Below are positions 12,943 to 16,428 of a stretch of DNA of 16,428 bases, in pieces (within the stretch, counting starts at the first letter, position 1; the number at the start of each line of letters is the position of its first letter). Origin of the DNA: JAKVCB01 sp963578605 (GTDB taxonomy: Bacteria > Planctomycetota > Planctomycetia > Pirellulales > Lacipirellulaceae); contig CAUZEA010000113.1 of NCBI GenBank assembly GCA_963578605.1, forward strand, positions 1-16,428. Reading direction: 5' to 3'. Under the pieces are notes generated by a model. The model was not told where the DNA came from and made no database searches. It worked only from the letters and a program-made list of their open reading frames with translations. Made by a program: the position numbers and the translations under genes.

Positions 12943-15885
12943 TTAACGTGTGGAACTTCTCCGTCCGGGATTGTTTTGTTGGCCACCAAGGCTGGTCATG
13001 CGCAGTCTCTGAGACGCTTCTTCCGTGACGGTCGTTTGGGGGTAGTCTTTGAGAATCCGTGCGTACAGTTCAATGGCTTCTCGCCAGTTGCCCAACTTTT
13101 CGTAACATTTTCCCGCCTGCAATAATGCGTAGGCTTTCCATTGAGGGTAGGGATACAGTATGTCGACTCGTAAAAAAGACCGGATCGCCTCCTGATACTG
13201 TTTCTGGTGGAAAAAGGACTCGCCGATCATCCATTGGGCCATCGCAGCGGTCTCCGTTTGGATTCCCGCAATGGAATCCACGGCCAATTGATAGGACCGG
13301 CGCGCCTCGGAAAACTTTCCGCGGGACGCCAGACACCTGCCTAGTAAATAATCCACTTCGTACTGCTGCCGAAATTCGGGGAACCGGGTGCCGATCGCTG
13401 ACGCAATTTCGTAGACCTGGTCCCACTGCTTCTGGTGGGCCAGCATCTGGGCCTGACGTAAGGGGATAATTCCCATCCACGGTTCCCGTTGACTTTCCGT
13501 CCAGGATTCCAGGGGCGCAAAATGATCTGCCGCCTGCGAATACCTGCCCTGCCGGTAGAAGGCCTCGGCGGTCCAATACCTGGCGTGCAACGCCAAAACA
13601 TGGTCCGGCAATTCACGCACCATACGTCCCAGCGGTGCTTCGACCTCCGTCCAGCGATGGCCAAGTGCCCGCACCCGACCTTGCAAATAGAGGGCATGTC
13701 CCAACAGCGTCGAGTCACACCCATGCTCGATCATCTCGGTGCACAACTCGTAGGCCCGGTCATACTGTTTCGCTTCGCTCGCCTGTTCGGCAAGACGGAA
13801 GGTTGTATCGGGCCAGCACTCACTTTCTGGATAACTTTCATGCAGGCGTTCGAAAAGCGCGATCGACTCCTCCTCTCGTTGAAGGTCCGATAGCACCCAG
13901 GCGTGCGTGTACAGTGCCAGGTCCAGGCGGTTGTAATCCGGAACGCGTTTGTCCAAAGTGAGCAGCAGTTCATGGGCCTTTTGATCATGCCCGATCCGGT
14001 CGTGCAGGCGTGCTGCTCCGAACAACGCCTGCGGAAACTGCTCCGTACCGTCGTAACGGTCAATCACCAACTGATAAGCCGCCAGTGCACCATCAAAATC
14101 TCCTTCTCGCTCCAGAACCTTGGCGCGTGTCAGGACCGACCCGGCTGCCAGAGGACTGCGGGGATTGCTTTCAAAAATTTGCTCAAACTTTTTAGCGGCA
14201 TCTCCTGCCTGGCCGTTGTGCAATTGCCCCCACGCAAGTCCGGAGAGCCCCTTTTCGACATACTCGGAAGGATTCCCGTCTTTCGCTAATTGGGCAAACA
14301 ACGTGTTTGCAAATACAAGATCTCCTTGCGCGTACGCGGTTTCCGCAAGAAAGTGCGTCAGAGGCATCAGGAGCGGATGGTCCGAGTGTTGTCGCAGGTA
14401 CTGCTCGTGAGTCTCTGCAGCTTCTTTCAATTGTCCGGTCTGTGAGTAGCAGATTGCCAGGTCACAGCGGCATTTGGCCACGTCTTGACCTTCAGGAAAC
14501 AAATCAAGATAGGCCACTAGCGGCGCGATCGCTTCCTCGAACTGCTTCAGACCCATTTGCGCCGTGGCAAGCGCCACGTGGATACCGCCTTGCAGCACTG
14601 GCTCCTGCTTGTGGATTTCAACTTTGTGCAGTGACCCGACAGCTTCCGTGTACTGATGCAATCCTAATTGGGCCAGCGCATAAAGATACCAGGAATCACC
14701 ATCGGGCAGACTCCCTTTCGTTTGAAGCTGACGTTCGAAAAGTTGCTGGGCAGCAAGATATTTTTTTTGCTTCAAAAGCGCGCGAACATGGACCTGCCGG
14801 GCGCGATCCAGCAGGTCGCTGTGAGGAAAATTCTGTTCAAGCCGTTCAGCCGATGTTTCACTTTCTGAGTACTGCCCGGCGGCGAATGCTATTTCCAGTT
14901 TGGCCAGCAGACTGTCATCTGCCAGAGAATCGTGAGCCCAATTCCGAAGGATCGCATCATAATGCGCCAGGGCAGCTGTAGAATCTGAGTTTTGCTGATA
15001 AGCCTGGGCCGCGAAGAAATGAATCTCGGCTGCAGCAGCGTTCACCGGGTCATTGGAAACGGCCGCCGAGAGCGCTTCGGCAGCTTGTGACCACTTCTGC
15101 TGCGCACGGTAAGATAACCCAAGCCAATGAAGAGCCGTCGTACGCAAATCGCTTTGTTTCCACTTGGTTTCAAATGCACAAAGATGGTCTGCGGCGCGCT
15201 GGTAACGTTTGCGTTTAAATTCAAGCAACCCCCTTTGAAGCTGAGCATCGTCTGCCATTGGGTGATTCGGTTGTTCGCTCAGAATACGGAAGTGCGAATC
15301 AGCTTTTCCAAAATCATGCATTTCCAGCGCGGCGCGTGCCACGCCAAAATGACAATCTCCCACCAGTTCGCTTTTTGGATATTTCGACAATGCATGGGAA
15401 AACCACTGGCCTGCGGCCAGGGCGTCACCTTTCTCCAGAGCAAGCTCGCCTAAATAAACCAGCGCAAACTCGTTGCGTGAATCGTTCGGATGCTGACGGT
15501 GAAAATCCTCCAACGCCTGCTGGGCGACGTCACCAGACTGTCGCAAATAGGCTGTCTCACCCAATCGAAACCGGGCCACGTGAGCCATCGGCGGAGCGCT
15601 GCGCCTGTCCAAATAGCGTCGAAAACCATCCGCCGCTTTCTCGAGACTCCCTAACTGGACGAGCGATTCTGATCGAAAGAACATGGCTTGACCTGCCAAC
15701 TCATGGTCTGCATGCTTGTCAAGAAAGGCTTGAAACTCGTCGCCCGCCAAATTCCAACGCAACTGCTTATAGTGGCTGGCTGCAACGGCAAATTGATCTT
15801 CAGCAGGACCCGCAACAGCGTACAGGCTGGGACTAAAAAGAAGTGCAGCGGCAAGCGTTACCGGCTTGATTCGGTATGGGAACAT
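12943..15885 (-). CDS. Large periplasmic TPR-repeat protein, first gene of the Exb operon
   Basis: GGAGG seven bases before the ATG at 15885 fixes the start. Residues 1-25 are a signal peptide ending YAVA. The other 955 residues are tetratricopeptide helices throughout, of the TPR_2/TPR_6/YbgF type, with repeats such as EDQFAVAASHYKQLRWNLAG, AYQQNSDSTAALAHYDAIL, ASRGKFSEARRSYQLAVD and YEKLGNWREAIELYARILKD near the end. TPR arrays bind protein partners and have no catalysis. Gram-negative Tol systems carry a smaller TPR protein (CpoB/YbgF) that works with TolA, so an analogous periplasmic scaffold or regulator for the ExbBD-toroid complex is a reasonable inference. The end (PGRRSSTR) is basic and disordered. 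Confidence 0.88.
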   Translation of the reverse strand: MFPYRIKPVTLAAALLFSPSLYAVAGPAEDQFAVAASHYKQLRWNLAGDEFQAFLDKHADHELAGQAMFFRSESLVQLGSLEKAADGFRRYLDRRSAPPMAHVARFRLGETAYLRQSGDVAQQALEDFHRQHPNDSRNEFALVYLGELALEKGDALAAGQWFSHALSKYPKSELVGDCHFGVARAALEMHDFGKADSHFRILSEQPNHPMADDAQLQRGLLEFKRKRYQRAADHLCAFETKWKQSDLRTTALHWLGLSYRAQQKWSQAAEALSAAVSNDPVNAAAAEIHFFAAQAYQQNSDSTAALAHYDAILRNWAHDSLADDSLLAKLEIAFAAGQYSESETSAERLEQNFPHSDLLDRARQVHVRALLKQKKYLAAQQLFERQLQTKGSLPDGDSWYLYALAQLGLHQYTEAVGSLHKVEIHKQEPVLQGGIHVALATAQMGLKQFEEAIAPLVAYLDLFPEGQDVAKCRCDLAICYSQTGQLKEAAETHEQYLRQHSDHPLLMPLTHFLAETAYAQGDLVFANTLFAQLAKDGNPSEYVEKGLSGLAWGQLHNGQAGDAAKKFEQIFESNPRSPLAAGSVLTRAKVLEREGDFDGALAAYQLVIDRYDGTEQFPQALFGAARLHDRIGHDQKAHELLLTLDKRVPDYNRLDLALYTHAWVLSDLQREEESIALFERLHESYPESECWPDTTFRLAEQASEAKQYDRAYELCTEMIEHGCDSTLLGHALYLQGRVRALGHRWTEVEAPLGRMVRELPDHVLALHARYWTAEAFYRQGRYSQAADHFAPLESWTESQREPWMGIIPLRQAQMLAHQKQWDQVYEIASAIGTRFPEFRQQYEVDYLLGRCLASRGKFSEARRSYQLAVDSIAGIQTETAAMAQWMIGESFFHQKQYQEAIRSFLRVDILYPYPQWKAYALLQAGKCYEKLGNWREAIELYARILKDYPQTTVTEEASQRLRMTSLGGQQNNPGRRSSTR

Positions 15886-16234
15886 CCCTGTTCCTCCAGA
15901 CTCGACGATGCCTGATTATAGTGTACCGTTACAAATCGAATATCATACAACCCAGCTTACATACGAAGCAACATCGATGAGAGCTAGCACCGACAGGTGG
16001 CCAACTGACGAAGTCCCGCCTCGAAAGAGGGACTCTTTTCTGATTTTCGGTCGCCCCGGGCAGACCACCATAATTTATTCGCGCGGCAAGTCTCAGTTAC
16101 CCTGTCTGGCCAAGTCAAAGGTAATCACTATTTTTTCAGCAACCAACCATCCACCCGGAAGGCTTCGCAGGTTGCCAGAATCCGACAAGCTTGCTAGCGA
16201 GTCTTCTGCCGTTTGAACCCTGGCCGATGACGCA
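15886..16234. other. Divergent intergenic region between the TPR operon and the permease gene
   Basis: This region of 349 bases should hold the start signals for both directions. On the minus side there is a TATAAT-like box at 15915-15920. On the plus side, in front of 16235, I see no good ribosome site and no clear -35/-10 pair. Open frames across it have no family resemblance. Confidence 0.5.
15915..15920 (-). promoter_or_regulatory. Candidate -10 box of the TPR-ExbB-ExbD-toroid operon
   Basis: The minus strand reads TATAAT exactly, 29 nt before the start codon of the TPR gene. The hexamer 17 bp upstream (ATATTC) is a poor -35, so either another factor helps or this is a weak promoter. Confidence 0.4.
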
Positions 16235-16428
16235 ATGAATCAATTACCAGATAACGCTACTTCCGCAAACGGTCCACGACTCGGACTGGGAGATGCTATC
16301 AGTATCATCGTGGGTATCGTTGTCGGCGCATCTATTTACAAAGTACCTTCCCTGGTGTTCAGCAATGTGCAGCATGCGTGGCAGGGACTGGGCACCTGGA
16401 TCCTGGGCGGATTGCTATCCCTGGCGGG
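16235..16428 (+). CDS. APC-superfamily amino acid permease, N-terminal part (cut by window edge)
   Basis: The frame from ATG 16235 stays open to the end and gives 64 full codons. After a polar start comes LGLGDAISIIVGIVVGASIY, then KVPSLVFSNV and a second helix (TWILGGLLSLAG). The G-I-V-V-G-x-x-I-(Y/F)-K-x-P pattern in the first helix is the substrate-binding, partly unwound helix of amino acid-polyamine-organocation permeases. Full members have about 450 residues and 12 helices; here only the first and part of the second are seen. Substrate cannot be told. It is transcribed away from the TPR operon. Confidence 0.8.
   Translation, partial: MNQLPDNATSANGPRLGLGDAISIIVGIVVGASIYKVPSLVFSNVQHAWQGLGTWILGGLLSLA

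Noticed and set aside
12304..13125. Plus-strand frame of 273 codons
   Set aside because: Antisense to exbB and the TPR end, which have clear families; Ser/Thr/Arg-rich nonsense.
14307..14981. Plus-strand frame of 224 codons, and a similar one at 15258-15836
   Set aside because: Antisense to the TPR gene; composition is that of a shadow frame.
15866..16216. Plus-strand frame of 116 codons in the intergenic region
   Set aside because: No family resemblance, no ribosome site, and its start overlaps the 5' end of the TPR gene.

Overview
The window looks like a stretch of a Planctomycetota chromosome, most likely order Pirellulales. The reasons are secreted proteins that end in a dockerin-like (D-x-D-x-D..DLADY) module followed by a VPEP-type PEP-CTERM sorting tail, an integrase remnant of a type I associate with planctomycetes, an operon of a TPR protein, ExbB, ExbD and a squalene-cyclase-like toroid protein, and weak or absent Shine-Dalgarno sites at many starts. 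The taxonomic placement is inference from protein style, not from a marker gene.

Layout. (1) 1-5501, plus strand: a cluster of exported proteins. It holds the 3' end of one dockerin/PEP-CTERM protein, an endonuclease/exonuclease/phosphatase-fold protein whose C-terminus runs over an antisense ORF, a beta-helix protein with a dockerin/PEP-CTERM tail, and a pentapeptide-repeat solenoid with 44 consecutive repeats and the same tail. (2) 5515-8200: a tRNA-Val(CAC) attachment locus. A 47-bp copy of the tRNA 3' half (5760-5806) and the true tRNA (8127-8200) bracket about 2.36 kb that holds only small, unknown or frameshifted genes and a 56-bp near-perfect palindrome. A tyrosine-integrase C-terminal remnant sits just outside the left repeat, with its stop codon inside the repeat. 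(3) 8320-9250, minus strand: two TatA/TatB-family translocase subunits with a good sigma70-type promoter in front of the first and a terminator-like hairpin between them. (4) 9401-15885, minus strand: one operon reading TPR protein, ExbB/TolQ, ExbD/TolR, then a 702-residue protein with a TonB-like membrane anchor and an alpha/alpha-toroid domain. (5) 16235 to the end, plus strand: the start of an APC-family amino acid permease.

How they fit together. The Tat subunits and the ExbBD motor are envelope machinery. The exported beta-helix, pentapeptide and EEP proteins are cargo of the general secretion and PEP-CTERM sorting route. The point most worth attention is the last gene of the Exb operon: its second membrane helix carries the S-x3-H signature of TonB/TolA anchors, but where TonB or TolA would have its usual C-terminal domain it has a terpenoid-cyclase-like toroid without the DxDD catalytic motif. 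That suggests a proton-motive-force-driven envelope complex with an unusual effector domain.
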